From positions 1 through 64,000 of the forward strand of contig CALQIX020000019.1 in the NCBI GenBank assembly GCA_943330745.2: a stretch of DNA of 64,000 nucleotides. Direction: 5' to 3'. Source of the DNA: Lishizhenia tianjinensis (GTDB taxonomy: Bacteria > Bacteroidota > Bacteroidia > Flavobacteriales_D > Crocinitomicaceae). Below the pieces are notes generated by a model, which had not been told where the DNA came from, did not search any database, and was given only the letters and a program-made list of their open reading frames with translations. Below are positions 35,957-46,190 of this stretch, piece by piece; positions within the stretch are counted from its first letter, which is position 1, and every line of letters begins with the position of its first letter. A program made the position numbers and the translations under genes.

Positions 35957-37153
35957 ATGTTTAAACAATTCTATTTTGCTGGATTCTTATTAGTATCCAG
36001 CCTTTTTTCTTCTGCACAGGAATTCAAAAATACGGAGAATAGCAATTATTCTTTTAAGAAAGTTTACCATCATGAGGCAACTCCTGTTCAAAGTCAAGGA
36101 AATACCGGAACGTGTTGGAGTTTTTCTGCATTATCATTTTTCGAATCTGAGATGATTCGAATGGGTGTAAAAAATCCGCCCATTTTATCCGAAATGTTTG
36201 TGGTTCGAAAAGCATACGAATTAAAAGCAGATAAATTCATACGGATGGATGGTAAAATTAATTTTTCCGAGGGAGGCGCATTTCATGATATCCCTTTGGT
36301 AATAAAACAGTTTGGAATTGTTCCTTATGATTTATATAATGGGTTAAATGGAGCGAAGAGCTATAACCATTCAACAATGTTTAGTGAATTAAATACAGTT
36401 GTGCAAAACACATTGAAATTAGTTGGTAGACCAGAAGGAATACCACTTGATTGGAAAAAACAGTTAAACACCGTGTTGGATAAAAATTTAGGGGTGGAAC
36501 CTGTTGAAATTGAGTGGAATAACTCGAAATTTAGTCCAAAGACATTTACAAGCGCCATAGGGTTGAATATGGATAATTATGTTTCACTTACTTCATTTAC
36601 GAATCATGAACCTTTTGCAAAATGTCAATTGGCTATTCAAGATAATTGGGCGTGGGGAGATAGTTACAATGTGCCTTTAAATGATTTAGTTTATAGTGTT
36701 AAAAGTGCACTAGAAAAAGGGTATACAGTAGCTTGGGGAGCAGATGTTTCAGAGAAAGGGTTTAGTTTTAAAAACGGTATTGCCATTGTACCAGAAAATA
36801 CAGCATCAATTGAAGTGAAAGGATCGGACAATAAAAATTTCTCTGATGCGGGTGCCGATCGCGTTTCAAATGCATTCTTAAATCCATCTAAAGAAATGAA
36901 AATCACTCCAGAAGTACGTCAAATGGGTTATGACAATAAAACAACTACAGATGATCATGGAATGCATATTGTTGGTATGTACAAAGATCAAAATGGAACG
37001 GATTATTTTCTGGTTAAAAATTCATGGGGAACAACTAATTATCCGAAAGGTTATTTGTATGTATCTGAAGCATATTTTCGATTCAAGACAATAAACATAT
37101 ACATTCATAAAGATGCAATGAATAAAGAACTTCGCTCCAATTTGGGGTTATAG
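35957..37153 (+). CDS. C1-family peptidase (bleomycin hydrolase/aminopeptidase C type)
   Basis: A 398-aa papain-like cysteine peptidase with a signal peptide (~1-20). The oxyanion Gln and nucleophile lie in VQSQGNTGTCWSFS (Gln47, Cys53), the His in DDHGMHIVGM, and the Asn in VKNSWG, so the catalytic triad is complete. Family members are aminopeptidases; this one is exported, and so probably periplasmic or surface located. It follows the HU/SPOR gene by 6 bases and is probably in its operon. Confidence 0.9.
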   Translation: MFKQFYFAGFLLVSSLFSSAQEFKNTENSNYSFKKVYHHEATPVQSQGNTGTCWSFSALSFFESEMIRMGVKNPPILSEMFVVRKAYELKADKFIRMDGKINFSEGGAFHDIPLVIKQFGIVPYDLYNGLNGAKSYNHSTMFSELNTVVQNTLKLVGRPEGIPLDWKKQLNTVLDKNLGVEPVEIEWNNSKFSPKTFTSAIGLNMDNYVSLTSFTNHEPFAKCQLAIQDNWAWGDSYNVPLNDLVYSVKSALEKGYTVAWGADVSEKGFSFKNGIAIVPENTASIEVKGSDNKNFSDAGADRVSNAFLNPSKEMKITPEVRQMGYDNKTTTDDHGMHIVGMYKDQNGTDYFLVKNSWGTTNYPKGYLYVSEAYFRFKTINIYIHKDAMNKELRSNLGL

Positions 37154-37249
37154 AAAGATTAAATTCGAATAAAAATAATTAATTTTGAACGTGAACCCAA
37201 CCATTTCTTTGTGTTCATCATCCTATTAGAAACAAAAAAATAAAGTGAT

Positions 37250-38074
37250 ATGAAAAGGATTTTAATTTTAAGCTCAGTGGTATTTGCATTCACAGGATGT
37301 AAAAAATTGTATGACAACGATTTGTCAGCTGTAATGAATTATAAAATTGAAACGGCATTTGATGAAATGACTAATATTTCTGATCAGGCAATAACTGGCA
37401 ATTTGGTTTATTATAAGTCAGGTGAAGTGATCAGTGTAAAACCAGGAGAAAAACCTTCCACGTTGAAAACTCCTTGTAATGTCATTATTACGATTGATAC
37501 CTTGAATTCGGTAAAAACAATTACTGTTGATTATGGAACAACCAATTGTGATTGTAACGATGGAAAAACGCGTCGCGGAAAAATTGTAACCACGTTTACA
37601 GGTCAATACATTGCTCAAGGTACAGTTATTACTCATACACCAGTGGATTATTACGTAAATGATATTCGAATTGATGGAACAAAAACAGTTACCAATATGG
37701 GATTGAATTCAAGTGGTCAACCTTATTTTAATGTTCAAATCAATGGTACAGCAACTCAAACTTCAGGTGAGGTTTTAACCTATGCATCAACACGAGTTAG
37801 AACTTGGGTACAAGGATTTAATACTTTAACCAATCGATTTGATGACCAATATGAAATTTCAGGAACCGCAACGGGTTCTTTTTCTTCAGGTGGTGGATAT
37901 ACTGCTCAAACAACGAGTCCGCTTCACATTAATGTTGGATGCGGTTTTCCTGTGAGTGGTACGTTGGAATTAACCCCTCAAAACAAACCCGTGCGTGTTG
38001 TTGATTATGGCCAAGGAACATGTGATTATACATTTACTGTAACCGTTAATGGAAACGTTTATACAATAAATTAA
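37250..38074 (+). CDS. Putative lipoprotein of unknown function
   Basis: A 274-aa protein with a lipoprotein signal (lipobox AFTGC, Cys17). The remainder is beta-rich with repeated Thr/Gly strands and paired cysteines (NCDC near residue 102; GCGF; GTCDYTF). No known domain. It is followed by a strong hairpin shared with the converging kbl gene. Confidence 0.65.
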   Translation: MKRILILSSVVFAFTGCKKLYDNDLSAVMNYKIETAFDEMTNISDQAITGNLVYYKSGEVISVKPGEKPSTLKTPCNVIITIDTLNSVKTITVDYGTTNCDCNDGKTRRGKIVTTFTGQYIAQGTVITHTPVDYYVNDIRIDGTKTVTNMGLNSSGQPYFNVQINGTATQTSGEVLTYASTRVRTWVQGFNTLTNRFDDQYEISGTATGSFSSGGGYTAQTTSPLHINVGCGFPVSGTLELTPQNKPVRVVDYGQGTCDYTFTVTVNGNVYTIN

Positions 38075-38092
38075 CTAGTTTCAACATATCAT

Positions 38093-38124
38093 AAATAAAC
38101 GACCTCATATGTAGTCGTTTATTT
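38093..38124. terminator. Bidirectional terminator
   Basis: AAATAAACGAC (38093-38103) and GTCGTTTATTT (38114-38124) pair perfectly across a 10-base loop. It lies between the converging lipoprotein and kbl genes, with T-rich flanks on either strand. Confidence 0.85.
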
Positions 38125-38135
38125 GACTTCATTCT

Positions 38136-39329
38136 TTAACTGGGTATAACGTTTAATTCTTTTCCAATTTTAATAAAAGCTGCAATCGCTTTATCTAAAT
38201 CGGCAATGGTATGTGCGGCAGAAATTTGTGTCCTAATTCGAGCTTGTCCTTTTGCGACAACAGGGTAAAAGAATCCAATAGCATAAACACCTTCTTGAAG
38301 CAATAAGTCGGCGAATTTTTGTGACAACGTGGCATCATATAACATGATTGGTACGATTGGTGAATCTCCTGGTTTGATGTCGAAACCTGCAGCAATTATA
38401 CGTTCCTTAAAATATCGTGTATTCGATTCTAGTTTATCCCTAAGTTCTGTTGTTGAAGAGAGTATATCAAACACTTTAATGGAAGCACCAACAATTGCCG
38501 GGGCAAGTGAATTCGAAAACAAATAAGGTCGAGAGCGTTGTCTCAATATTTCAATAATTTCTTTTTTCCCGGTTGTATAACCACCCATTGCTCCACCTAA
38601 TGCTTTTCCTAATGTTCCGGTTATAATATCTATTTCACCATTTACACCACAATATTCTGGTACGCCTCTTCCAGTTTTGCCAATGAAACCCGCCGAATGA
38701 CATTCATCAGTCATGATTAGCGCATCGTATTTTTTCGCTAATGCGTTGATTTGATCCATTTTAGCAATGTCCCCGTCCATGGAGAAAACACCATCTGTGA
38801 CAATAATTCTGAACCGTTGTGCTTGTGCGGAGATTAATTGAGCTTCTAAGTCTGCCATGTCAGAATGCTTGTATCGGTATCTTTGTGCTTTACACAGCCG
38901 AACTCCATCAATGATAGAAGCATGATTCAACTCATCAGAAATAATGGCGTCCTCTTCCGTAAATAAAGGCTCAAAGACACCGCCATTAGCATCAAATGCC
39001 GCTGCATATAATATGGTATCTTCTGTACCATAAAATTCAGCAATCTTCTTTTCAAGAGTTTTGTGTATATCTTGAGTCCCACAAATGAAACGAACGGATG
39101 ACATACCATAACCATGTGAATCAAGGGTATCCTTTGCGGCTTGAATCACTTCAGGATGTGATGATAACCCTAAGTAATTATTCGCACACATGATTACTAC
39201 ATCCTCTCCGGTACTCACATGAACGTTTGCACCTTGAGGAGTGGTTATAATTCGTTCTTTTTTAAATATTCCAGCTTCTTTTATCGCTGCTAATTCTTCT
39301 GATAAAAACTCTTTCATTTTTCCGTACAT
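38136..39329 (-). CDS. kbl: Glycine C-acetyltransferase (2-amino-3-ketobutyrate CoA ligase)
   Basis: PLP-dependent alpha-oxoamine synthase that cleaves 2-amino-3-oxobutyrate with CoA to glycine and acetyl-CoA (threonine breakdown). Recognisable are CANNYLGLSSHPEV, the cofactor region DECHSAGF, and the Schiff-base lysine in TLGKALGGAMGGY. The frame is open to 39380, but that region holds the dcw terminator; homology begins at MYGKMKEFL, so 39329 is preferred. At about 397 aa the length is normal for Kbl. Confidence 0.92.
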   Translation of the reverse strand: MYGKMKEFLSEELAAIKEAGIFKKERIITTPQGANVHVSTGEDVVIMCANNYLGLSSHPEVIQAAKDTLDSHGYGMSSVRFICGTQDIHKTLEKKIAEFYGTEDTILYAAAFDANGGVFEPLFTEEDAIISDELNHASIIDGVRLCKAQRYRYKHSDMADLEAQLISAQAQRFRIIVTDGVFSMDGDIAKMDQINALAKKYDALIMTDECHSAGFIGKTGRGVPEYCGVNGEIDIITGTLGKALGGAMGGYTTGKKEIIEILRQRSRPYLFSNSLAPAIVGASIKVFDILSSTTELRDKLESNTRYFKERIIAAGFDIKPGDSPIVPIMLYDATLSQKFADLLLQEGVYAIGFFYPVVAKGQARIRTQISAAHTIADLDKAIAAFIKIGKELNVIPS

Positions 39330-39369
39330 CCCGTCAATTATTTGATTCAAAGATAATGATTGAATTAAT

Positions 39370-39404
39370 AATAAAAACAAAAAATCCCTCCGAAGAGGGA
39401 TTTA
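39370..39404 (-). terminator. Terminator of the dcw operon
   Basis: On the minus strand ATCCCTC, loop TTCG, GAGGGAT, then a long T-rich tract. It lies 20 bases after yqeY and before kbl. Confidence 0.9.
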
Positions 39405-39424
39405 ATCTTAAAATTCAAAATTAA

Positions 39425-39874
39425 TTATTTGGCTAGTTCTTCTTTAACGAATTGAGCGATTAGTTTTCCATCCGCTTTTCCAGCTAATTTTGCTTGCAAT
39501 ATTCCCATAACCTTGCCCATTTCTTGTGGACTGGTGGCTCCGGTAGTTTCAATCGCTAATTTAACCTCTTCAAGAATTTCTTCCGCGGTTAATTGTTTCG
39601 GCAAATAGGCTTCAATAACTTTCGCTTGAAATAGTTCATCTGCAGCCAAATCTTCCCTTCCTTGAGCAATGTATAAATCATAGGTTTCAACACGTTGCTT
39701 GTGAAGTTTCATGCAAATTTTCATTGCTGTTTCCTCAGAAACTTCATTACCACTACCTGATGTAGCTTCAAGAAGAAGTTTAGATTTGATATCGCGTAAT
39801 GCTGCTAAAGTTTCTTTGTCTTTAGCCAGCATTGCTTGCTTTATATCGTTGTTTATTTTCTCTGTAAATGACAT
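39425..39874 (-). CDS. yqeY: GatB/YqeY domain protein
   Basis: A 149-aa helical protein with the YqeY hallmarks: an N-terminal DIKQAMLAKDKETLAALRDI, LPKQLTAEEI, and a C-terminal MGKVMGILQAKLAGKADG. YqeY resembles the tail of the GatB subunit of tRNA amidotransferase, but its own role is not firmly known. The start overlaps the ftsZ stop by one base, and it is the last gene of the dcw operon, as in many Bacteroidota. Confidence 0.92.
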   Translation of the reverse strand: MSFTEKINNDIKQAMLAKDKETLAALRDIKSKLLLEATSGSGNEVSEETAMKICMKLHKQRVETYDLYIAQGREDLAADELFQAKVIEAYLPKQLTAEEILEEVKLAIETTGATSPQEMGKVMGILQAKLAGKADGKLIAQFVKEELAK

Positions 39875-41559
39875 TAGTCTACGTTATCGTGTAAAAAACT
39901 GTTTCCTCTTAATGTAGTGTTTCCATTCGTGTCATCTGATAAACCAAATCGACTAAATGGCTTTTCTGTACTTGGAGTAGAATCGTTGATTTGAAGATTT
40001 CGACGAACAAAAGCCGGTTCATTTTCAAACTCTGTTATGCCATCAGCATTCTTCAATTTTGTGGTCATTGTTCGAATACGATTGTATCTTTCTTGCGCGA
40101 TTTGTTGTTGTTCCTCAGCAGTTAAATTACTCTTCGTTTTTGAAATAGTTGCCTCAGTTTCATCCTCTAATTCAAGAACTATTACTTCTGGGGTTTCAAC
40201 TTCGTTAATTGGTTCATTTATTGAAACTACTTCATTTGGTGTTTCATGAACATTTTTCTCAATAACCTCCCAATTGAATTCAACATTTTTTAAATCATCA
40301 ACTGGTTTAGTCTCATTCAACGGTGATACCTCTTCTTTTGATTCAGTTATTGTACGTTCATTTTCTAATTCAACACGAGAAACTGGAGCTGAGTATTGAG
40401 AATTTGAAGGGTTTGTTGATGAGAATTCAGTATTTGAAGGCTGATTTGCCGGTTGAATATTTTTCATCGAAGTATACGTAGAAACTTGAGATACACTAGA
40501 CATTGGATTGCCTAAAGGAGTGTTAATTTCAGTTTTTAACTCATCTTCGAGCTCTATCTTATTTATTTCTGCAGGTTTCTCCAGTCCATGAACGGGTGTT
40601 GAGGCCATTGAAAATCCGGTTGCGATAAGTGTAATGTTAATTTTATCACCAAGTGAGCTGTCATTCCCGTATCCCCAAATAACTTCTGCGTTAGCACCAG
40701 CTTCATTTTGAATAAAATCGGTTATAACACTAATTTCGTCCATTGTTAACTCTTTTTCTCCAAATGTAATATTCAACAATACATAGCGAGCTCCATCAAT
40801 GTTGTTATCATTTAACAATGGAGAAGTTAAAGCCGTTTGAATAGCAATTAAAGCTCTGTCTTCTCCTTCAGCTTGTGCGCTACCCATAATTGCATGACCA
40901 CTATTACGCATAACAGTATTAACATCATTGAAGTCAACATTGATATAGCCAGTTACTGATATCAACTCAGCAATTCCTTTTGCGGCTACTGTCAAAATAT
41001 CATCTGCCATCCCGAATGCCTGTGAAATGGTGCAGTTTTTACTTAGTTGGTGCAGTCGCTCGTTGTTTATTACTAATAATGTGTCAACATTCTCCCGCAT
41101 TTTCTCCAACCCATCTTCCGCTTGTTGTCTTCTTTTTTTACCTTCAAAAGTAAATGGTACTGTAACAATTCCAACAGTTAAAATTCCTAAATCTTTGGCA
41201 ACTTGTGCAATTACTGGAGCTGCCCCCGTTCCTGTACCACCACCTAATCCGGCAGTAACAAAAACTAATTTTGTATTGTTTCCTAATAGTTCACGAATTT
41301 CCTCAATATTTTCATTGGCAGCTTGCATCCCAACTTCGGGAAGAGCACCAGCGCCTCTGCCTTCTGTCAGCGATGGTCCAAGTTGTATTTTTAATGGTAC
41401 TGGAGAAATGTCTAACGCTTGACGATCTGTGTTACAAACGATAAAATCCACACCGATAATACCCATGTTATGCATGTGATTAACGGCGTTACTTCCGCCG
41501 CCACCTACTCCGATAACTTTGATAATCGAATTAGAGCTTGGTAAATCAAATTCCATCAT
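39874..41559 (-). CDS. ftsZ: Cell division GTPase FtsZ
   Basis: Tubulin-like GTPase that forms the Z ring. The N-terminal VIGVGGGGSNAVN, the GTP-binding G box GGGTGTGAAP and the T7 loop with NVDFNDVNTVM are intact. At 561 aa it is long for FtsZ because of a ~190-residue acidic, variable linker after residue ~330. It closes with NSFLHDNVD, the conserved C-terminal peptide seen in Flavobacteriia FtsZ. Either of two adjacent Met codons may start it. Confidence 0.97.
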   Translation of the reverse strand: MMEFDLPSSNSIIKVIGVGGGGSNAVNHMHNMGIIGVDFIVCNTDRQALDISPVPLKIQLGPSLTEGRGAGALPEVGMQAANENIEEIRELLGNNTKLVFVTAGLGGGTGTGAAPVIAQVAKDLGILTVGIVTVPFTFEGKKRRQQAEDGLEKMRENVDTLLVINNERLHQLSKNCTISQAFGMADDILTVAAKGIAELISVTGYINVDFNDVNTVMRNSGHAIMGSAQAEGEDRALIAIQTALTSPLLNDNNIDGARYVLLNITFGEKELTMDEISVITDFIQNEAGANAEVIWGYGNDSSLGDKINITLIATGFSMASTPVHGLEKPAEINKIELEDELKTEINTPLGNPMSSVSQVSTYTSMKNIQPANQPSNTEFSSTNPSNSQYSAPVSRVELENERTITESKEEVSPLNETKPVDDLKNVEFNWEVIEKNVHETPNEVVSINEPINEVETPEVIVLELEDETEATISKTKSNLTAEEQQQIAQERYNRIRTMTTKLKNADGITEFENEPAFVRRNLQINDSTPSTEKPFSRFGLSDDTNGNTTLRGNSFLHDNVD

Positions 41560-41589
41560 ATTTTCTGTTTTGTTGTTGTGTTCTAATAA

Positions 41590-42894
41590 TTATTCTTCAT
41601 CCTTAAAGATACGAGGAACTTTGTCCTCAAATTTCTTAAGCATTTTAGTGAAAAAAGTTTCTCTTGGACCTACAGGACCCTCTCCAGGTTCATCTGTTTT
41701 TGTTGAATCAGTTACATTTTTATACTTAGACAAACTTTGAAATCCATTTAAGACCAATCCGATTCCTGTAGCAAAAATTGGACTAGCTAAATTTTCTGCC
41801 ATTTCTTTTGTGTTTGCTAAATGTTCAGTTGGATAACCAATACGTGCATCCAATCCAGTTCGTAACATAACCAATTGTGGTAAATGTTTTAATTGAGACC
41901 CGCCGCCGGTTAATACTATTCCAGCACCCAATTTATCTTCATATCCCGAATTGAGAATTTCGTATTTCACAAAATCAATAATTTCTGACATACGCGCTTC
42001 AATTATCATGGATAACGTGCGTACTGTAATTTCTTTTTTATGAGCACCAGGATATATGCCAGGTATGCTAACTACTTGATGTAATAAACTATCAGTTGGC
42101 GAGGCTGAACCGTATTTCACTTTTAGTTGTTCAGCATATTTTCGCATGATTTGACATCCTTGTTTAATGTCATCTGTAATTATATTTCCACCAAATGGAA
42201 TAACAGCGGTGTGCCTGAGTATTCCTTCATAGAAAATAGCTACATCAGTCGTACCTCCACCAATATCTACCAATACAACTCCTGCTTCTTTTTCCTCTAT
42301 ACCTAACACCGCATGTGACGAAGCAATAGGTTCAAGGATAATTTCTTTCACTTCAAGTTGTGCAAGTTCAATGCAATTTTTAATGCTACGTACAGCGGAA
42401 ACATTTCCAGTAATAATATGGCAATTAGATTCTAATCGGCCTCCAGCGATACCAATTGGATCCTTATGTCCTGGTTCGTTATCAATTATAAATTCTTGAG
42501 GAAAAACCGAGATTATTTCCTCGCCTGGTTTCATAACCATTTTATACATATCATCAATAAGTGCATCAATATCCGGTTGACGAATTAGGGATTCAGCGTT
42601 GTCACGGGTAATCATACCGCTGTGTTGAATGCTTTTAATATGTTGACCTGCGATACCAACATACACGCTGCGAATGTTTAAATGTCCAGTAACTCTTGAT
42701 TGGGCTTGAGTAACTGCTGCAATAATTGATTCTACCGTGCGATCGATGTTGCGAACATCCCCTCTAATTACCCCAAGAGATTCGCTTTTGCCCATAGTAA
42801 TTATTTCAATTTTACCATGTTCATTTTGTTTTCCAACAAAACAAGCAATTTTAGTTGTCCCAATATCTAAGCCTACAACAATTGAATTTCCCAT
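41590..42894 (-). CDS. ftsA: Cell division protein FtsA
   Basis: Actin-fold ATPase that tethers FtsZ to the membrane and recruits later division proteins. The phosphate-1 motif is GLDIGTTKIAC, the phosphate-2 motif VLVDIGGGTTDVA, and the adenosine motif AGIVLTGGGSQLKHL. The C-terminal end KKFEDKVPRIFKDEE is amphipathic, as expected for the membrane-targeting helix. At 434 aa it is of normal length. It lies 30 bases before ftsZ. Confidence 0.96.
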   Translation of the reverse strand: MGNSIVVGLDIGTTKIACFVGKQNEHGKIEIITMGKSESLGVIRGDVRNIDRTVESIIAAVTQAQSRVTGHLNIRSVYVGIAGQHIKSIQHSGMITRDNAESLIRQPDIDALIDDMYKMVMKPGEEIISVFPQEFIIDNEPGHKDPIGIAGGRLESNCHIITGNVSAVRSIKNCIELAQLEVKEIILEPIASSHAVLGIEEKEAGVVLVDIGGGTTDVAIFYEGILRHTAVIPFGGNIITDDIKQGCQIMRKYAEQLKVKYGSASPTDSLLHQVVSIPGIYPGAHKKEITVRTLSMIIEARMSEIIDFVKYEILNSGYEDKLGAGIVLTGGGSQLKHLPQLVMLRTGLDARIGYPTEHLANTKEMAENLASPIFATGIGLVLNGFQSLSKYKNVTDSTKTDEPGEGPVGPRETFFTKMLKKFEDKVPRIFKDEE

Positions 42895-42896
42895 AC

Positions 42897-43691
42897 TTAT
42901 TTTTTCTTGCAGACAATTTGTCCGTTATACTTAATCGTTATCACACTGTATTTATTCCATCCTTCGTAAGGAATTGCTTGTTCATAGAAGATTTTTAATT
43001 TCTTAAATTTCTCTTGCACCTCCTCATCCGTGTTTGCCGTTCCAAATTCGATGATTTGTTCGCCAACGATTGGAATCATTACAAATTCATGTTGCTCATT
43101 CACAAACACTTGTCCAATTAGTGATGATAAAATCGGATCATTACAAACATAATTCGAAATTCGATACACATCATCAATTTTTCGAATACTTTTCAAGGAG
43201 TTGTTGTTAATAATTTGAGTTACATTTTCCTGGTTCATTCTGTCCGGAATTGCGCCGTTAAAAACAAGTACTCTTGCTGTGTGAAAATTCGATGTCCCAA
43301 TTTTATAACCTTCTTTGTCAAGGTAATAACTTTCATTAGATGTATTGAAAATTCGAGCAATTGGAACACGAAGAACAACATCAATTTTCCATTCATTTCC
43401 AATGTTTTTATAGACTTTGGCGCTTTTTACCTCTGACATCTTTTTGATAAACAATTCTACTTTTTGTGGGTCTAGTTTTTCAGTTGATAATCCTTTTGGC
43501 AAAAGGTTTCCTCGTTCTAGGCGAAGCAAAAGTTCAGCCTTTGTTAAAAAGGCACTTTCACCTTCCACCTGAATAAGGATTTCTGGCTTTTTCAAAATCG
43601 ATTCATTTTCTGCCTTTCTAACAAATGCGATAAGCACGATCAATCCGATAAAGAATGTAATTAAACCTATTATTTTTACCCAGCGCATCAT
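42897..43691 (-). CDS. ftsQ: Cell division protein FtsQ
   Basis: A 264-aa bitopic membrane protein. A short cytoplasmic head is followed by one transmembrane helix (~8-25, IIGLITFFIGLIVLIAFV) and a periplasmic POTRA/beta domain with KVELFIKKMSEVKSAKVYKN and the later KIDDVYRISNYV. FtsQ links early and late division proteins (FtsL/FtsB partners). It shows limited sequence conservation but occupies the invariant place between murC and ftsA. Confidence 0.88.
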   Translation of the reverse strand: MMRWVKIIGLITFFIGLIVLIAFVRKAENESILKKPEILIQVEGESAFLTKAELLLRLERGNLLPKGLSTEKLDPQKVELFIKKMSEVKSAKVYKNIGNEWKIDVVLRVPIARIFNTSNESYYLDKEGYKIGTSNFHTARVLVFNGAIPDRMNQENVTQIINNNSLKSIRKIDDVYRISNYVCNDPILSSLIGQVFVNEQHEFVMIPIVGEQIIEFGTANTDEEVQEKFKKLKIFYEQAIPYEGWNKYSVITIKYNGQIVCKKK

Positions 43692-43698
43692 TCTTTTG

Positions 43699-45087
43699 TT
43701 ATGGATTTAATTGCTTTTGCAGCAGGTTTACTATTCGATCAATATCACCAGCTCCAATTGTCAATAATAGTTCTATTTTACGTTTAGCAATTTCTTCAAC
43801 GATGTCGCCAACTTCCACTAACTTTTTATTTGAATTACTGATTCTTTTCACAAGAACATCTGCGGTTATTCCGGGTATTGGGAGTTCTCGTGCGGGGTAT
43901 ATAGGCATAACGAGTACCTCATCTAATCGTGCTAATTCATCAGCGAAAGCCTGCATAAAGTCAGCTGTTCTTGAAAATAAATGGGGCTGAAATATTCCGG
44001 TTATTTTTTTATTCGGATACATCAATCGAACTGAATCAATTAAAGCTTTTATTTCTTGTGGATGATGCGCATAGTCATCTATATAAACGATATCCTTATT
44101 TCGTATGATGTATTCAAATCGTCTTTTTACCCCTCGAAATGTCGTTAGTCCCAGGCGTATTTCAGTTTCTGACATACCAAGTTTTACGAGTAAAGCAATA
44201 CAGCCTAGGGCATTTTCTGCGTTGTGTATTCCGGGCACACCTAATTCTACATCATTCCATTGATTACCAGCAAACGAAACGTCCATTAGAAATTTGTCTT
44301 CACTAATTCGTAGGTTCTGTGCGCGAAAATCAGCAGTTTTACTTCCAACGGCATACGTGGAGATTTCTGCCTTTGTGGTAAAAGGCAATCCTTCTCTTAG
44401 AACTAAAAATCCGTCTGGATGAATTCGGTCAGCATAAAGCTGAAATCCTTCTTGAAATTTTTCAGCAGTACCATAGATGTCTAAATGATCTGGATCGGCA
44501 GATGTAATGATTGCAGCATAGGGAGAAAGACGCAAGAATGATCTGTCAAATTCATCTGCTTCAATTACAGCAAATTCACTTTTTTTACTGATTAATAAGT
44601 TGGAATTAAAATTGGTAGAAATCCCGCCTAAAAAAGCGCTACATTGCCAGTTGTTTACATGTAGCATGTGTGCCAATAAAGTACTGGTTGTTGTTTTACC
44701 GTGGGTTCCGGCCACACACAATCCTTTCATGCTTTGTGTTATTAGTCCCAACACTTCAGATCGTTTCAAAATTGTATATCCAGATGAACGAACATATTCT
44801 AATTCGCCGTGATTTGCAGGGATTGCGGGTGTGTAAACAATGAGGGTAGTTTCTCTGTCCTGAAAGGCTGTGGGTATGTTTTCTCCTAAATCATCAAAAT
44901 GAACGAAACATCCCTCATTACTTAGCTTTTCAGTCAATGGAGAGGGCGTTTTATCATAACCACCTACAGTATAATTAAGTGCCTTAAAATAACGGGCAAG
45001 TGCGGACATTCCAATTCCACCAATCCCTATGAAATAAACTGATTTATAATCAGTCAGCTTGCTATTTTTACTAAAATTTATTTCCAT
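43699..45087 (-). CDS. murC: UDP-N-acetylmuramate--L-alanine ligase
   Basis: First amino-acid-adding enzyme of peptidoglycan synthesis. The N-terminal IGIGGIGMSALAR (UDP binding), the P-loop GTHGKTTTSTLLA, ADEFDRSFL and the C-terminal domain with YAHHPQEI are present. At 462 aa it is typical. It overlaps murG by 10 bases. Confidence 0.97.
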   Translation of the reverse strand: MEINFSKNSKLTDYKSVYFIGIGGIGMSALARYFKALNYTVGGYDKTPSPLTEKLSNEGCFVHFDDLGENIPTAFQDRETTLIVYTPAIPANHGELEYVRSSGYTILKRSEVLGLITQSMKGLCVAGTHGKTTTSTLLAHMLHVNNWQCSAFLGGISTNFNSNLLISKKSEFAVIEADEFDRSFLRLSPYAAIITSADPDHLDIYGTAEKFQEGFQLYADRIHPDGFLVLREGLPFTTKAEISTYAVGSKTADFRAQNLRISEDKFLMDVSFAGNQWNDVELGVPGIHNAENALGCIALLVKLGMSETEIRLGLTTFRGVKRRFEYIIRNKDIVYIDDYAHHPQEIKALIDSVRLMYPNKKITGIFQPHLFSRTADFMQAFADELARLDEVLVMPIYPARELPIPGITADVLVKRISNSNKKLVEVGDIVEEIAKRKIELLLTIGAGDIDRIVNLLQKQLNP

Positions 45088-46190
45088 TTTTTTATGGCAA
45101 TCGATTCACACCAGTCAACAATTTCATGAGTAGCATTTGCTTTACCGAATTTTTTAATTTCGGTACTTAATTTTTCTTGTTCGGTGATCGAAGAAATTAA
45201 TTCGATGGATGTCTGTACTAATGTATTTCTTGCCTCATCATCTCGCACTAATTTAGCTGCTTGGGCATCAACAAGTGCCATTGCATTTTTTGTTTGATGA
45301 TCTTCGGCGACATTTGGTGAAGGAACTAATATTGTTGGCTTGGCTACAATACATAATTCTGAAACAGAAATTGCTCCCGCTCTTGAAATTACCACATCAG
45401 CCGTGGCATAGGCTAAATCCATACGATCAATAAATTGGTACAAATGAATGGAAGGTAAATTTCTTCTATTAACAGAGATGGATAAATCTGCGTGATACAA
45501 TCTGCCACATTGCCAGATTACTTGTACGCCGGCTTGGTCGAGTTTTTCCATTCCATGTTTAATGGATTTGTTGAGTGTTTTAGCCCCTAAGGAACCCCCA
45601 ATAATCAAGAGGGTTGGTTTATTTTTATCTAATTTAAAAAATTCCATTCCTTGTTCTTTTTTATTGGTGATATCTACCATATCAATTCGAACAGGGTTTC
45701 CTGTTAAATGTATTTTATCGGCTGGAAAAAACCTTTCCATGTTAGGATATGCTGTGCAAATTGCAGCTGCTTTTTGAGCGAGTAATTTATTTGTTTTTCC
45801 AGGAAAAGAATTTTGCTCTTGAATTAGTGTTGGTACACCAAGTAGATTTGCCATTTTCAGGGTTGGGCCACTGGCATATCCTCCAACGCCAATAACTAAT
45901 TGGGGACGAAAATCTTTTATAATTCTACGTGCTTTTAACAAGCTTTGAATGATTTTGAAAGGAAGTTTTAGATTGGCAAAAGAAAATTTCCGTTGAAACC
46001 CTTGGATGGGTAGGCCTTTAATTTTATAACCGGCTTTTGGAACCCGTTCCATTTCCATTTTACCCTCTGCTCCAACAAATAGGACATGACACGTTGGAAA
46101 GCGCTTTTTTATTTCATCTGCAATGGCAATCGCGGGGAAAATGTGACCACCAGTTCCTCCTCCGGAAATAATTACTCGTTCTAATTTCAT
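45078..46190 (-). CDS. murG: UDP-GlcNAc transferase forming lipid II
   Basis: GT-B glycosyltransferase on the inner face of the membrane that adds GlcNAc to lipid I. The first G-loop is ISGGGTGGHIFPAIAIA, the second lobe has GGSLGAKTLNKSI, and the UDP-GlcNAc region has SRAGAISVSEL followed by PNVAEDHQTKNA. The length of 370 aa is typical. It overlaps ftsW by 4 bases and murC by 10. Confidence 0.97.
   Translation of the reverse strand: MKLERVIISGGGTGGHIFPAIAIADEIKKRFPTCHVLFVGAEGKMEMERVPKAGYKIKGLPIQGFQRKFSFANLKLPFKIIQSLLKARRIIKDFRPQLVIGVGGYASGPTLKMANLLGVPTLIQEQNSFPGKTNKLLAQKAAAICTAYPNMERFFPADKIHLTGNPVRIDMVDITNKKEQGMEFFKLDKNKPTLLIIGGSLGAKTLNKSIKHGMEKLDQAGVQVIWQCGRLYHADLSISVNRRNLPSIHLYQFIDRMDLAYATADVVISRAGAISVSELCIVAKPTILVPSPNVAEDHQTKNAMALVDAQAAKLVRDDEARNTLVQTSIELISSITEQEKLSTEIKKFGKANATHEIVDWCESIAIKKWK

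Noticed and set aside
41027..41422. A 131-aa plus-strand open frame
   Set aside because: It lies entirely antisense within ftsZ, with no motif or separate promoter; it is a shadow of the coding strand.
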